From: Nymphaea colorata
Taxonomy: Eukaryota; Streptophyta; Magnoliopsida; Nymphaeales; Nymphaeaceae
DNA: 64,000 nucleotides
Direction of reading: 5' to 3'
Assembly: GCF_008831285.2 (NCBI RefSeq)
Contig: NC_045150.1
Coordinates: 10,120,001 to 10,184,000 of the forward strand
Part shown: positions 35,735 through 47,080 of the stretch, one piece after another
How the letters are laid out: each line of letters opens with the position of its first letter
How positions within the stretch are numbered: position 1 is the stretch's first letter
Program-made: the position numbers and the translations under genes
Notes under the pieces: model-generated
Databases searched by the model: none
The model's input: only the letters and a program-made list of their open reading frames with translations
What the model was told of the DNA's origin: nothing

Positions 35735-35949
35735 CCCAGCCTGCTTGGGCGATTTCACTTGTATCCTCTACCTTTAGGCTATAAACAATTTAAGGGTCTC
35801 CTTAATTCACATGCAAAAAAGGGGTACTTGATTCTTCGGTATCTAAATCAGCTAAAACTAGACATGAAAAATATGTGACTCATAGGATCGGGCTGTTTGG
35901 CAATGAAAACAATTTGGAAACTATTCTATTAACAGGTTCATGAAACACA
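35735..35949 (+). repeat. Inserted copy of 16704-16920 forming the head of B4
   Basis: About 215 bp from CCCCAGCCTGC to GAAACACATT match 16704-16920 at high identity. It sits between the broken end of A4 and the interior of a B exon. Confidence 0.85.
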
Positions 35950-38690
35950 TTAACAATCCAACCATTATAGAGCCATTGGACGACATTATCCTTGTCACAG
36001 GGGTTCGAGAAATCAAGGTTTCTGTCTGCAATTGGCGGCAACTGAAGCAGCTATTTGCTGAATTTCCTCCTGTAACGTAAGCATCATTGATCTGAATTCT
36101 TCCACTGCTCCCTTCCCGCTTCAGAACTTCATCTTGCAAATAGTAATTTTTGCTTTTCCTGCATCATGCAGCTGCTCACTCGACAATGATGAACAAGAAC
36201 TTCCACTGCTTTACATAGACAAGAGGTTTAAGTTAATAAAGCATATATGAGCGTATTTCATCCATTATAAATCTACTGTGAATATAAATAGCCGAAATAT
36301 CGATATATATAGATTTCTGAACATATCTAGACAGGGTCTTGGTATGAAGAACGAAATCAATGAGATAATTGCTAGTGAAGGTGGTTATATGCACAGGTCT
36401 TTACACATTTGAATTGTATATAAGTTCATGTGCACGACACGCACTCACAAAACTAGGCCAGAGGTACAATTGTCGTGCCCTAAAAGCTGTATACCATGCA
36501 CGGCCAAGCATGTAACTCGCTCTCATCTATTGGAGTCATGTACCAATAAATACTAAATATTTCTGCATCCATTTATGATGTCAGGAGTTGGGGCTTGCTG
36601 AGTATGTTTGATTGTCTCCTAATTGCATCATGCATTGCTAAATACTAAATGTTATTTCTTAAGTTACTAAGTATGTACAAATACTCATATTCCATGTCAT
36701 TCAATTTAGTTGGAAGAAACCAAACATGGCGTCTTGAGAGACTTACTTTCTTCATGTACTTATAGAAAAATGTAGTATAAAATTTATAATCTAACCCATC
36801 CGAATTACCAAGTCAACACTTTGACCTGAAAACCAATCTTCAAGTTACGTGAATCTGATTCAAAAGTTTACCAACTATACTTAAAGGCATATCCCTAACC
36901 ATTTACATCCCACTTTCTGAAGTCCATAAAATCGTGTTGGCCCTTCCCCAGTCTCCAGGATGGGCAGGGATTTGGAACCTTTATCCACCTGCCTATCTCT
37001 TATGGCTCGTCTCCCTATGCCACATCCCCTAAAGTGTGACTTATTTGATATTGGCTCATTTCAGACACCATATAATTGCGGGTGAGCATCAGAATTTCAC
37101 AATAGGCTTGGAGTACAATTTGGTGCTAAAAAATGAACCAAAACCAATCTCTGATATCTCATCAATATTTATGCAATTGAAAGAATATGCGTCAAAAAAT
37201 GATTGGCAAACTGACAAGTGTCCAGGATTTCCCAATATTCATATCCTTTGTAGGTCATGTGCAGGACAAATTTTAAATTATTTGAAAAGATAATGATTTG
37301 GGGTGCGGTACTTGTGAAACTCCTATTCTCAAACTTCCGCAGACATGAGGAAAATATTCCATTTGATTATAGTCTTGTTCACTGGAGATCTTATGTTAGT
37401 GAAAGCAATTGGAGCCAAATATGATCTCACTTTCAAGCCAGGAAGTTACAGATTCTCCAATAGATAATTTCCACTGGAAACCCAATTTTGAAACCTGCAA
37501 AATTGAAAATTAGAACGCTGACATGTGATCCACATTATCGGGTGCTCAAGAACACTTTTAAAGCAAAGCAAAATATAGAACACATTCTCCTGTGCACAAT
37601 GCGGAATATATGATGAAAGTTAATGCAAAAAATAAAAACGTGTGCACCTGTGTTTATGAGAAGGTCAAGGGTTCAACTTTGGGTCCCCTATAATTCCATG
37701 TATGACAAGTGCCCCTTCACCATGCTATTTTAATTTCTGTTTTTGTTTTATTGCATATGTCAATTAACCATAGCAGATCACCAGAGTCATGTCATTATGG
37801 CTATAGTGGAATCACCAAGTTCATGTCATTTATTTTTCAGTTTTTTTTGTCATGTATATATATATATATGGCCCTTTGGGTCAGCCAAAAGTGTGTGAGA
37901 AAGGCTTTCAGTGTGCTCAAAGATTTTTGTCGTGTGCTTAATCTTTGCTGCCTTGTGTCATGCCTTGTGACCACTTGTAGAAACAAGTGCTGGGTCAGTG
38001 TATGTGTTGTCTTGTGTTGTATGTTGTGTCATTCACAGGAACACAAGAGAGGACGTGCAGGCAGTCTTCCTGTAGCAACAATAGGACTACCTAAAGATTT
38101 TGATCTGCTTATTGCTCACATGTTTCCCAGCAATTATTGACTGAATAAGACTCAGTTATTGCTCTCTCTAACAGAGACCGAACAAGGAGAACTGCAAGTA
38201 CAATTACGATGGAAATGAAATACGATGGACCTAAAGTATGCAAAACTTCATTTCTTTTTTTCCTTAACGCATTTCTGCTCCCAAAAGTGTTCAATTGTCA
38301 TATTTCCCGTTGCAGGAAAGTGGTCAACAACCAACTCTCCTCCATCTTCACCTCCACCTCCACTCCTACCGAAGAAGCAGATCAGCCTTCCAAGAAGACT
38401 TTTGAAAACATGAACAAGTAATACGGATGCAGGTGCAAGTGCAGGTGGGGCTGGGGCAAGTGTTCATCAGTCTTCTAAGCAGCCTCCTAAGAAACAAAGT
38501 CACACGGATGGAGTGCAGTGCAGGTGGGGCACACGCACATCAGCTTCTAAGAACACAACCACGGCACATGTGTTGTGTAGGTGCAAGTGCAGGTGGGCCA
38601 CATGCACATCAACCTTCTAAGTAACCAGCACCAAGTCACAAGGGTGCAGGTACCAGTGCAGGTGTGGGGCAACGGGCTCAGGCATTGCAA
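35949..38690 (+). pseudogene. B-family gene copy B4, 5'-truncated
   Basis: Best copy for the 3' half. Visible exons: 35949-36076 (truncated, ends AC|GTAAGC), 36172-36240 (69 nt), 36331-36396 (66 nt, KNEINEIIASEGGYMH, ends CACAG|GTCTTT), 37065-37290 (large exon, HHIIAGEHQNFTIGLEYN and CPGFPNIHILCRSCAG), 38175-38235 (61 nt, STITMEMKYDGPK) and 38316 onward (Pro/Ser-rich, then Gly/Ala repeats AGASAGGA). The 66-nt exon ends in phase 2 and the large exon starts with the completing base, giving MHRHH across the intron. Defects: promoter and first exons are lost, and many single-base deletions occur after about 37.3 kb, at least some of which may be assembly error. The CPGFPNIHILC-SC pattern is Cys-rich but fits no family I can name. 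Confidence 0.55.
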
Positions 38691-38808
38691 ATTTGAAAAG
38701 CATGGGATAGGGCAGGGTATCTCTATATGTGTGTGTGTTGCAAGGGTGTGTTCCTATAATATTATGTGTGTGTGTGTCTAGCAGGGGTGTCCTGTGTGTG
38801 TGCCTACA

Positions 38809-38816
<8 letters not shown>

Positions 38817-38839
<23 letters not shown>

Positions 38840-38862
38840 ATATATATATATATATATATATA
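38817..38862. repeat. (AAAT)n(TA)n microsatellite
   Basis: Seven or so AAAT units followed by TA repeats, at the 3' end of B4. Confidence 0.9.
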
Positions 38863-39362
38863 TAAGTAATGTCTAACCGTTTGAGACTGGTGTAACATGT
38901 TTGAAATAAATAAAACGTGGGAAATTGTTTACAATTTGGGAGCACGTTCCAATAAAATTTTCATTTCATAATATGTTTTACTAATGCAAAATGAATAACT
39001 TTAAACGAAGCAGATGAATGAGGCTGATAGGCAGCCAATGTCCATTATGAGTATTTGGGGCATCAAATTCTTGTGCTGTAAAAAAAATCACCAATGAAGA
39101 AGTTGAAGCTCGGTGGGGCATGCAGCACCATGAAACACCAAAGAAAGCAGACCCCATGTCTCATACAGAAAAGATTGCGTGGAAGCTTTGACTTCCTGTC
39201 AAATGATGGAACAACCAACTACAAATTTAAATTCCCACCTTCATTCCTCCAACTCTCTCTCTCTCTCTTTGGAACTCGTGTAGCTTCCTTTCTCATCACC
39301 CCTTCCTAACTAACTTTAAGCCAGCTGCCCAAAGAGCAGGACAAGACACTGTAGAATAGGGT

Positions 39363-39370
39363 GGAATGCT
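39363..39370. repeat. Left target-site duplication of hAT element
   Basis: GGAATGCT, identical to 40429-40436. Confidence 0.9.
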
Positions 39371-40428
39371 TAGGGCTGCACACGAGCCGAGTCGAGCTCA
39401 AGCTTGCACAGCTCGAGCTCGACTCAAACTTGAGTCGAGCTCCTTAACACAAGCTCGAGCTCGACTCGATTACACAAAGTCGAGTTCGAGCTCAAGCTCG
39501 CTTAACTCGTTCAGTTTCTCATGAACAACAAAAAACAGAAGCCAAACTCCTCCATCGTTACACAATGTAAAAACAACAAAACAAGAAAATGAGAACAACG
39601 AATGTACTATCAGTGACAACAAAATAAAACAGTCATTAGAAAACATCACAAGGTTCAACAAACACCACAAGATTCAACAAAAAAGACAAAAGCAATAAAC
39701 CAAAAAAAAAACAAGGGAGAAGATAAACCATAACCAGGAGTCCGGGACAAAGGTCACATGGCACCGACCACGCAAGCAAGATCCAGGCGCTTCTTCTGTT
39801 CTTGAGCACAAAAATAGACCAAGAAGTATGAGGCAAAACCGCTGAAAACTGGGAAAAAAATGAAAACCCAACAAAACAAGAAGCGATTCAAGAAGAAGAA
39901 GAGAAGAAGCACCTGCCCGCCCGCCGCCTTCCGGCTACTCTGCTGCTGGCTGCCGGCTGCCGCGCTTGGTGCTTGCCCTTCGGCGCTTCGCAGCTTCACC
40001 CCTTCAGCCTTCCCCTTCCAAACGAAGCACGGATGACTGAAGGCGAAGGGTGGTACTGCGGACCTTGGTTGTCTCTCGTCACCTCGTCTCGTTTGGCCAT
40101 CGTGGTTGATGGAAGAGGGAAGACAAGAAACGAGAAGAGAGAGACCAGCTAGAGGAAAAGATGAAGAGATTCAAGACCGGAAGATTGGCTTTCGTTTTAA
40201 CCCTAAACCGGTGAACCGGTTTCACGAACCAGTTTGTACGGTTCAGTTTATTTCAAATAACGAGTCGAGTCAAGTTAAACGAGTCGAGTTCTTGCAACTC
40301 GAACTCGACTCGTTTAGCATTTCGAGTTTAATGGGTGAGCTCGAACTCGACTCATTTATAAATGAGTTGAGCTTTTTCGGGTGAGTTCAAGTCGAGCCCG
40401 AGTTGGCTCAACTCATTGTGCAGCCCTA
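39371..40428. mobile_element. Non-autonomous hAT-type DNA transposon, complete
   Basis: 1058 bp with terminal inverted repeats TAGGGCTGCACA (left) and TGTGCAGCCCTA (right), bounded by a perfect 8-bp target duplication GGAATGCT, the hallmark of hAT transposition. Dense subterminal repeats of GAGCTCGA/CTCGAGTCGA type fill 39390-39510 and 40255-40400. The centre (39900-40150) is much more GC-rich than the rest of the window and codes for no transposase that I can see; frames of 80-90 codons on both strands lack hAT motifs. Exact ends and target duplication suggest a fairly recent insertion. Confidence 0.9.
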
Positions 40429-40436
40429 GGAATGCT
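40429..40436. repeat. Right target-site duplication of hAT element
   Basis: GGAATGCT, identical to 39363-39370. The empty site would read GTGGAATGCTGCGA. Confidence 0.9.
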
Positions 40437-40607
40437 GCGAAACAGAACACGATGTTCCGTTTTTTGCCTAGTCAACACAATCATTGGACGCTGGACACTC
40501 AAAACGGACTCGAGACGAAAATGCTGGGTATAGACACCATGGAACGCTCACCAGTGGCACACACGATTTTCCTTTCTCGAGATGCTTGATCTCAAAACCC
40601 TTAGGCA

Positions 40608-40800
40608 TTGTCTGAATGGATAGAAAGAAAGGAAAATAAATAGATGGAAGGAAAATGAAAGAAAGAAAATGGTTAGGGAAAGGAGAAGCAAGAAAACGGA
40701 AAAAGGAATGAATTCCTTTTCCTTCCAATCTTCATTTTCAGAGAGGTTAGAATTATATTAAAAAATTCTTTTCTTTTCCTTTCTTTCCAAACACACTTAT
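40608..40800. mobile_element. Possible MITE with GAAAGAAAGGAAAA inverted ends
   Basis: The left GAATGGATAGAAAGAAAGGAAAA is complementary in part to the right TTTTCCTTTCTTTCCAAACAC. A related single-strand purine-rich segment beginning CCTGTTTGGATGGA is at 61130-61345, and the right end alone begins block A1 at about 1270. Ends and target duplication are not resolved. Confidence 0.35.
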
Positions 40801-43619
40801 TAGCTCTCCTGTTTTTTCCTTGTTATTAATTAGTCATCCAAACACTAGAAACACCTTTTCTCCATTCCTTTCTTTCACTCTCGCTCTATGCTGTGCACTC
40901 AACACTTGAGTCTTTTCCTTTCCTTTCATTGCTCACTGCCTCTCACTCTTCTTCTTCTTCTACCATCCTTGTTCACATCTCTTCCTATTGCAGTAACACC
41001 ATTTGGAGGCTGCATTCCAACCTCCCTTCAAAGGTTTACATGTCTTCCAAAGGTATGTTCTTCCATCTCTACAACCTGCTACCCTTTCTTCTCTTCCTTA
41101 CACTCTGTCCGCAAACTGCTGCCATGGCTTCTTCCAGGTAAGAACCACTGCAAGGGTATAGCTTTCTCATCCACCTCACAACAAGCGGAACTCGTTATGC
41201 CCCACCCTCAAAAACCACCAACTCATCTGATATTCTTAAGTTCCTCCAAACTTCGCATCAAAGGACCTTATCAGCATCGTCCGCTGGCACGACAATGGTG
41301 ACACCACCATCAGTGTTTCAACTGGGCCTTGGCACAGCAGCTGAATTTTGTGCGTGAGTGGCTGAGTCGTCACTTGTTGAGGCGATCCTACACCAACTTG
41401 GAAGTAGGCAACCTTCGAGAAAATCATCAAATTTTCTCCTTCTTGTCTCTCACTCATCTGTGGTATTCCTCTCTGGATCTGCAGCAACATTGAGTGAAAA
41501 CCACACATTTTCATCTCATTTTCAGGTACCCACATAGCTAGCCCTCAATTGTTTGATGAAACGTCTGTGTATATAAAGTGTGCATTTACATGAACGACTT
41601 CTTGTTGGGTCTTGATCCATGCGTTGTTGATTGAAAACGGATAATGAAGGTGACCTCATGAAGCACTTAGCTTAGAAATTGATGGAAACCAATGGCGCAT
41701 GGGCTATTCCTAATATACATTGAGATGTACATGCCTGTATAGTATATAATGGATCAGATTTAGTACGTAATTTCATAACTGAATTTGAATCCGAAACTGA
41801 TAGTTGACAGATGTTTGATAAAAGTCTAAATCAATCACATAGAAATATTCCTTGCTACTTAAGCTAAATTCAGATGAAAAAAGAAAACCAAAATTGAGTT
41901 CCATGGCAAATTCCGTTAGTTCAAACTCAACCAGACGGACTTGAGAACATGGTAGATCAGAATGTAATGTAAACCTCCAAAATATACCGGGTATCCACAA
42001 AATACACTTTTTTTTAGTCCTCCAACAGTGACACTTTTTTCTTTTTTTTTTCCTGAAGGAAAATGCAAGGATTATTAGGTATAGGGCACAGAAGCCGGTT
42101 GTCTTCTTGCTTGTTTTGATGCTTCTTTTGCATGTTGTGGCTTTCATCTCTAGGAGATACAGCTTTGGCTGTTGGGTAAGCCACGTGAATGCTCTCCTCT
42201 ACACAAGACTCAATGGCTCCTGACTGAACTCTTGAGCTTTTCATTTCTATATGTTCCTAGGATCAGGTGCAACTAAAAAGAAGACGAATTGGTTTATTTT
42301 TTATAGCAATTTCTCACAGCACCCTCAAAATGTTTGGGCTTTCTACTTTCTTTCTCTCACTGTGAGTCGTTTGATTTGATAATATGAATGTGACCTCCAT
42401 ACGTGGATGGCAGATTGTGTGTGACAGGCCAGTTAAGATAAGGTGTGCTGCACCAAAGACGGAGCAGAGTTTAAGAAGGTCTCCGGTTCAAAGTGAACAT
42501 TGTGCGGCGTTCCTGGTCATCTTCATCTTCCTGCTCATAGAAGCAGCAGTCTAATCAGAAGCCAAGTTCTGATGAGGAAAATAAAGAAAAATATCTTTCC
42601 TTTGTTTAGACATGCATGTCTTGAGAGTTTGATGTATCTGTCTGAACAAGCTATGTCTGCTGCTTGTATATTAAAAATTTTGTAGTTTACTAGGCATTTT
42701 TTTCCTCGGAAAAGTTTAACCTTTGTATTCTATCTTCAAATTCACATAATATTGAAGATTAGTATTCAAGTTTCATATCACTATCACAGAAGTTTTTGTG
42801 ATTTGAGATTTTTTTACTGGAATAATGCTTCAGTTCATTGTAGCCCAGAAATCTCACAAGATAGTGTTATATGATAAATGATGACAAACATGAGGTCTTG
42901 TGATGATAGTGTCTTGTTATCAAACAACGGACATAACAGACTATATATGATGCAAACACTGAACAAAACATACACAATGCACAAAACACAAATCAAACAT
43001 CAGCAAAATAATTGGACAGACAAGACAAACAGGAAGGAAAATAAAAACTGGTTAGAATGGACATGGTTTCTGTTCCTAAAACCATCAAACAATAAACAAA
43101 GAATACCGAGACAGGATGACGGACAGATGTGGTAGACAAGACGTCTTGTCTGTTCTATCTAGAGGAACACTGTCAAACGACCTCTTAACTTACTCGGAAG
43201 CTCACATGCACCAAAGCGTATCACTAGCTTTCTTCAAACTTGTGGTGATGTTTAGGACGAATAGGTCCACGTTTCTAGACCTATTTTGTCTTATGAAAAG
43301 AGTAAGGTACTCTGTTGTAGAAGTAATTCTTGGTGCGATTTCATAATTCATTTAAGACATATAAAATCCGATCACTTTTCGTTTTCATCTCTCCTTTTCC
43401 ATTTTTTCACATTTTCTTTCTCCTCTATTGTATTTCTCCATCATTTCTCAAGGGTTCTACCATCACCGGCACCTTGAGATGTAGGTCCAATTTCCTACCA
43501 ACTGTAATGCTCAGATGTTGGAGAGAGGGCAAATGCCAAGGTCTGTTGATCATGGTGTTCTCTTGCTGTGATGCCCATTGTGCTGCCTTGCCACAACACA
43601 TCCAAGCATAATGTACCAG

Positions 43620-44820
43620 CAGATGCCAAGTAAGAGAAAGAAAAAGAAAGAAGAGACACCTACAACATTAAGAAGATTAACAAGAGTCCAAAAGCCAAAT
43701 TCCAAGTATGTTGATGAAGATTATGTCATCCTATTGAAGATCGAGCTAGCAACTTTCAAACAAACAAAATATGTTGACAAATGGTAAGCTGCAGTGAAAG
43801 ACAAGATGAAGGTATTGATGTAAAACAAGACCTAGGAACTTGTACTAAAGCTGCAAGAGTAAAACCCATTACCTCCAAGTAGGTTGACAAAATAAAAAGA
43901 AAGACAAGTGACTCAATTGGTAGATACATGGCTCGTCTGATCACGAATGGATTTTCATATCAGTATGGTATTGACTTTTAAAAGACTTTCAGTCTTGTTG
44001 CTAAGGTCACATATGTACATCTGTTGATAGTTATCGTTGCAACCAAATCTTGTTAGCTAAGGCGAATGGTTCTGAAGAATGCCTTTTGGCATGAAGAGTT
44101 TGACTATGAAATCTATCTGGAACAGCTTGGAAGATTTAGATCTATAAATAAGTCAAACTATGTCTGCACATTGAGGAAGGCAAGCATACTTAACATTGTC
44201 AAGACCAAACGTTGCATATGTAGTTAGTGTTACGAGTAGATTCATGCGACTCAAAGCTGCATTTAGAAACAGTGAGATGAATAATAAGGTATGTTAAATA
44301 AACTACTCACTATGGTATACTCTACGAAAGCGGATCAGCTGATCAAGTCATCGGTCATTGTGATGCTGATGATGCTTGAGATTTGTTGGCTCGTAGGTAG
44401 ACTACTAAGTAGACGTTTAGTCTTCGAAGTGAGGCAATTTCATGGTGTATCAAAAGACAACCAGTAGTTTCATTGTCCACAACAGAAACATAATATATCG
44501 CAGCATCTCAAGCAACACAAAAATGTATTTGACTAATGCCATAGCTGGAAGACATTTAACAAGATGTAGATTATATAGTGTGACTCTACTGAGATACTGA
44601 AGGTAATATTGACTTGGAGAAATCTCATCTTCTTTGCTCGGACAAAACATATAGAAGTGCAACATTACTATATCAGAGAAAAAGTGCTGAGAGTTGAGAT
44701 ATAAATTGCTTTAGAAGATCAGCTTGCTCATATTTCACCAAGGGGCAGCTAATGCAGACATTCACCAAGTTCAGAAGAGTTGTAGGTGTTACAAGTAAAG
44801 AGACAGTAATGAGGGAAAAA
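43620..44820 (+). mobile_element. Ty1/copia fragment in A2 (linker, partial RT, RNase H)
   Basis: Contains RRLTRVQKPNSKYV (about 43672-43712), the region before the reverse transcriptase core, a TFS-VAK remnant near 43985 and the RNase H signature VSLSTTET-YIAASQATQ at about 44468-44520. FTKGQ near the 3' end (about 44735) follows. The part with the YVDD box is deleted (jump after TTGAGGAAGGCAAGCAT at about 44190). Dead element. Confidence 0.85.
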
Positions 44821-44996
44821 TTGTAGCAGTTCATCACCGACTCTTTAGAAGAGTCGAGAGAACTCGTGTTCTCTCTTGCTTTCCACCACCGACATCTTCT
44901 CACTACAAGTAGGGGTGCTGGTCATTCTGGTGTGGATTGCATTCAGTTGTGTGAAAGTCAATGTGAAGGTGCCTGTGTGCTCACTTTGAGAACTAG
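44821..44996 (+). mobile_element. Copia LTR-like start, cut by gap
   Basis: TGTAGCAGTTCATCACCGAC, paralogous to 11525. Sequence is lost at the N run. Confidence 0.5.
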
Positions 44997-45096
44997 NNNN
45001 NNNNNNNNNNNNNNNNNNNNNNNNNNNNNNNNNNNNNNNNNNNNNNNNNNNNNNNNNNNNNNNNNNNNNNNNNNNNNNNNNNNNNNNNNNNNNNNN
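44997..45096. other. Assembly gap, exactly 100 N
   Basis: Exactly 100 undetermined bases, the conventional size for a gap of unknown length. Left flank is copia LTR, right flank is the start of repeat E. Open frames that read through it are not real. Confidence 1.
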
Positions 45097-45102
45097 CTAT
45101 TG

Positions 45103-46115
45103 ATGCCTCATGAATAGAACGAGGGATCCCTCGACAGTTTCCGAATGCCAAAAACCTCTTTGTTTTCACAAGGATGGCTGCCGGAAGTTCATGCAGCGCA
45201 ATTGCATTATTATACAAGAATTTTTGTTAGGTACTGGAAAACTATATATTTTAAACTTAGAACATGGTAACTCCTCAACTTGATTGCAAGATAAGCTAAG
45301 CAAGGTTATAATCAATCACCAAAATATGGAGTACATCACTAACTTGTGGAGTTTGGTGCATGTTGGATGGAGTGTCTACGCTCGCCAAAATGGTTTTCAG
45401 CTAGAGATCAATCTGAAGAAAAATAGAACCCTAAAGGGTAGTAGCAAAGCCAAATTTCAGACTGAGGGTAGTATTAGTTTAACTTTCAACTTTAAGGTAT
45501 ATAAAAAAAATTAAAAAAAAAGTATCAATGACTGGTACGGGAAATTGCTTACAAAATCCGCATGCGGCTCCACTACTTTTAAGGAGTCATTTGGCAGCAG
45601 GGACACTCATACAGTTTTCATAATAAGAACAACCACTAAATAGGTAGACAAAATGGGAGATGCTTAGCAGAAGTCTAACCGAGCGTGAGTGACTATACAC
45701 AATTTCCCTGGATCTCTTTCCTCCAATGAAAAAGATTGAAAACCAGAAAGTGACAAAAAAGAACACATAACAACTATGAACCATGAAGAAGAGAAACAGA
45801 TCTATTTAGATGGGTGCTTTATGTTACTTCATCCTAAGAAGGTGCAGTCCTTCCAGTTTTCACTTTTAACCTATACAAATCAGACCTTGGGGCATGCAAT
45901 ATATTGGATCATATAGATATGTAGCCCTCCACATACGTCAGCAGAAGCATATCGGATGCCCACCTAAGCAAGAAGTTAAGTCTAAGATGTCTGAGAAAAC
46001 TTGTTCCTATAGATGGATAAGCAAATGCTAGTCCATCAATTCGAGACCATTCCAGATTTTTTAAAGTGATATCTCATCCACAGCATCACATCGATTGAGA
46101 AATCAACAAAGCGAT
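45103..46115 (+). repeat. Repeat E, copy E1
   Basis: Matches 62966-64000 in the same orientation, starting at CTCATGAATAGAACGAGGG. It contains a poly-A-rich spot at about 45505-45522 that differs in length between copies. No coding frame is conserved. Confidence 0.85.
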
Positions 46116-47080
46116 ATTCCATGACAATAATGGTGGCCAAAGTGCAATTTCTTCTCTCCACCGCCTGCTGACCCGAAGCCCCGATATGAGATTGAGTTGC
46201 GTGCACATCCGAACACACAAGTATGCAGTGGAAAAAAAGATGGGGTTGGGGTACTTTTGAATTTTTTAATAAAATGATGTTTATTTTAGACTTTTTAACT
46301 CTTTCACACATACAAGCATATATATATATATATATATATGTATATCCTCTTCTTTGAAGATATGTCTTTTCTATAATACCTTTTATTGGACTGGGTACTC
46401 TCCTTTCATTATGGCTGTTACATTATTACAAATATGTTCACGTTGTCCATGTCCACCTGAACTCTAAACCTGGTTATATATATGTCATACAAATGCAAAA
46501 AATTTTTGTGAACTGGTTATGATGAAAATAGTCCCAATTTACACCGAAAAAAAAATTGGGAAGACAAAAGTGGAAGTAAAAAAAAAACTATAAAGGACAT
46601 ATTTGAAATTACTAAAAAAAAAATGGGAAGACAAAAGTGGAAGTAAAAAAAAAACTATAAAGGACATATTTGAAAATTACTAAATGTCTGCTTACTCTTG
46701 GGTATGTACTTTGGGTACCCTTAACTGGGCACTCAACTCAATCTACCCGAACTCAGCTGAACACTCTCCACTCACTGCCTCTTCATGAGCAACTGTCACC
46801 ACCCTTTCTCTCTCTCTCTCTCTCTCTCTTTCTGATTTAGCCTGATTTGTTTCTTTATTCTAAAACAGCTCTTAAGGATGGTAGGAAGATTAATGGACTA
46901 TGTGGGCTATTAGAGAGAGAGAAATGGATGGAATATTCTTGTGTCAGATTTCCATTGCATCCATGGGTCACATTTTTCTTTCTTTGACACGTAGCCTAAA
47001 CCATTGCATCCAGCGTTGTTAGCCGACGTGAGGTCTGTGTGCATGTCCTAGAAGAATGCCTCAGTAGGAATCATATAAAT
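46074..47080 (+). repeat. Repeat D, copy D1
   Basis: Matches 57150-58000. Anchors: CATCGATTGA, GATATGAGA-TGAG, GTCCATGTCCACCTGAACTC, GAACTCAGCTGAACACTCTC, GACA-GTAGCCTAAACCA. D1 has an extra stretch, 46468-46730, including a tandem repeat. D1 overlaps the end of E1, so the E and D segments were probably one longer repeat. Confidence 0.75.
46557..46684. repeat. Tandem duplication, 67-bp unit, two copies
   Basis: The unit starts TGGGAAGACAAAAGTGGAAG and contains runs of A. The copies at 46557 and 46624 are nearly identical, so the duplication is recent or possibly an assembly artefact. Confidence 0.85.

Larger units (their letters stand above)
34445..35735 (+). repeat. Duplicated block A, copy A4
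   Basis: Starts inside the A unit at GGATAATGAAGGTGACC, right after the GAAGAAGTTGAA motif of B3. It ends at GATGCAAAC, where sequence related to 16704 begins. It holds intact leader-like and 57-codon frames and no copia. Confidence 0.85.
40785..44996 (+). repeat. Duplicated block A, copy A2 (longest copy)
   Basis: Collinear with A1 from 1266, and beyond A1's break it continues through copia RNase H and LTR-like sequence like A3. It is enriched in one-base deletions relative to A1, A3 and A4. It ends in the assembly gap. Confidence 0.85.

Noticed and set aside
39470-39999. Minus-strand frames with hydrophobic runs inside the hAT element
   Set aside because: They lie in non-autonomous transposon sequence and overlap each other in several frames. 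None shows hAT transposase motifs.
44866-45217. Open frames crossing the N run
   Set aside because: They depend on undetermined bases.
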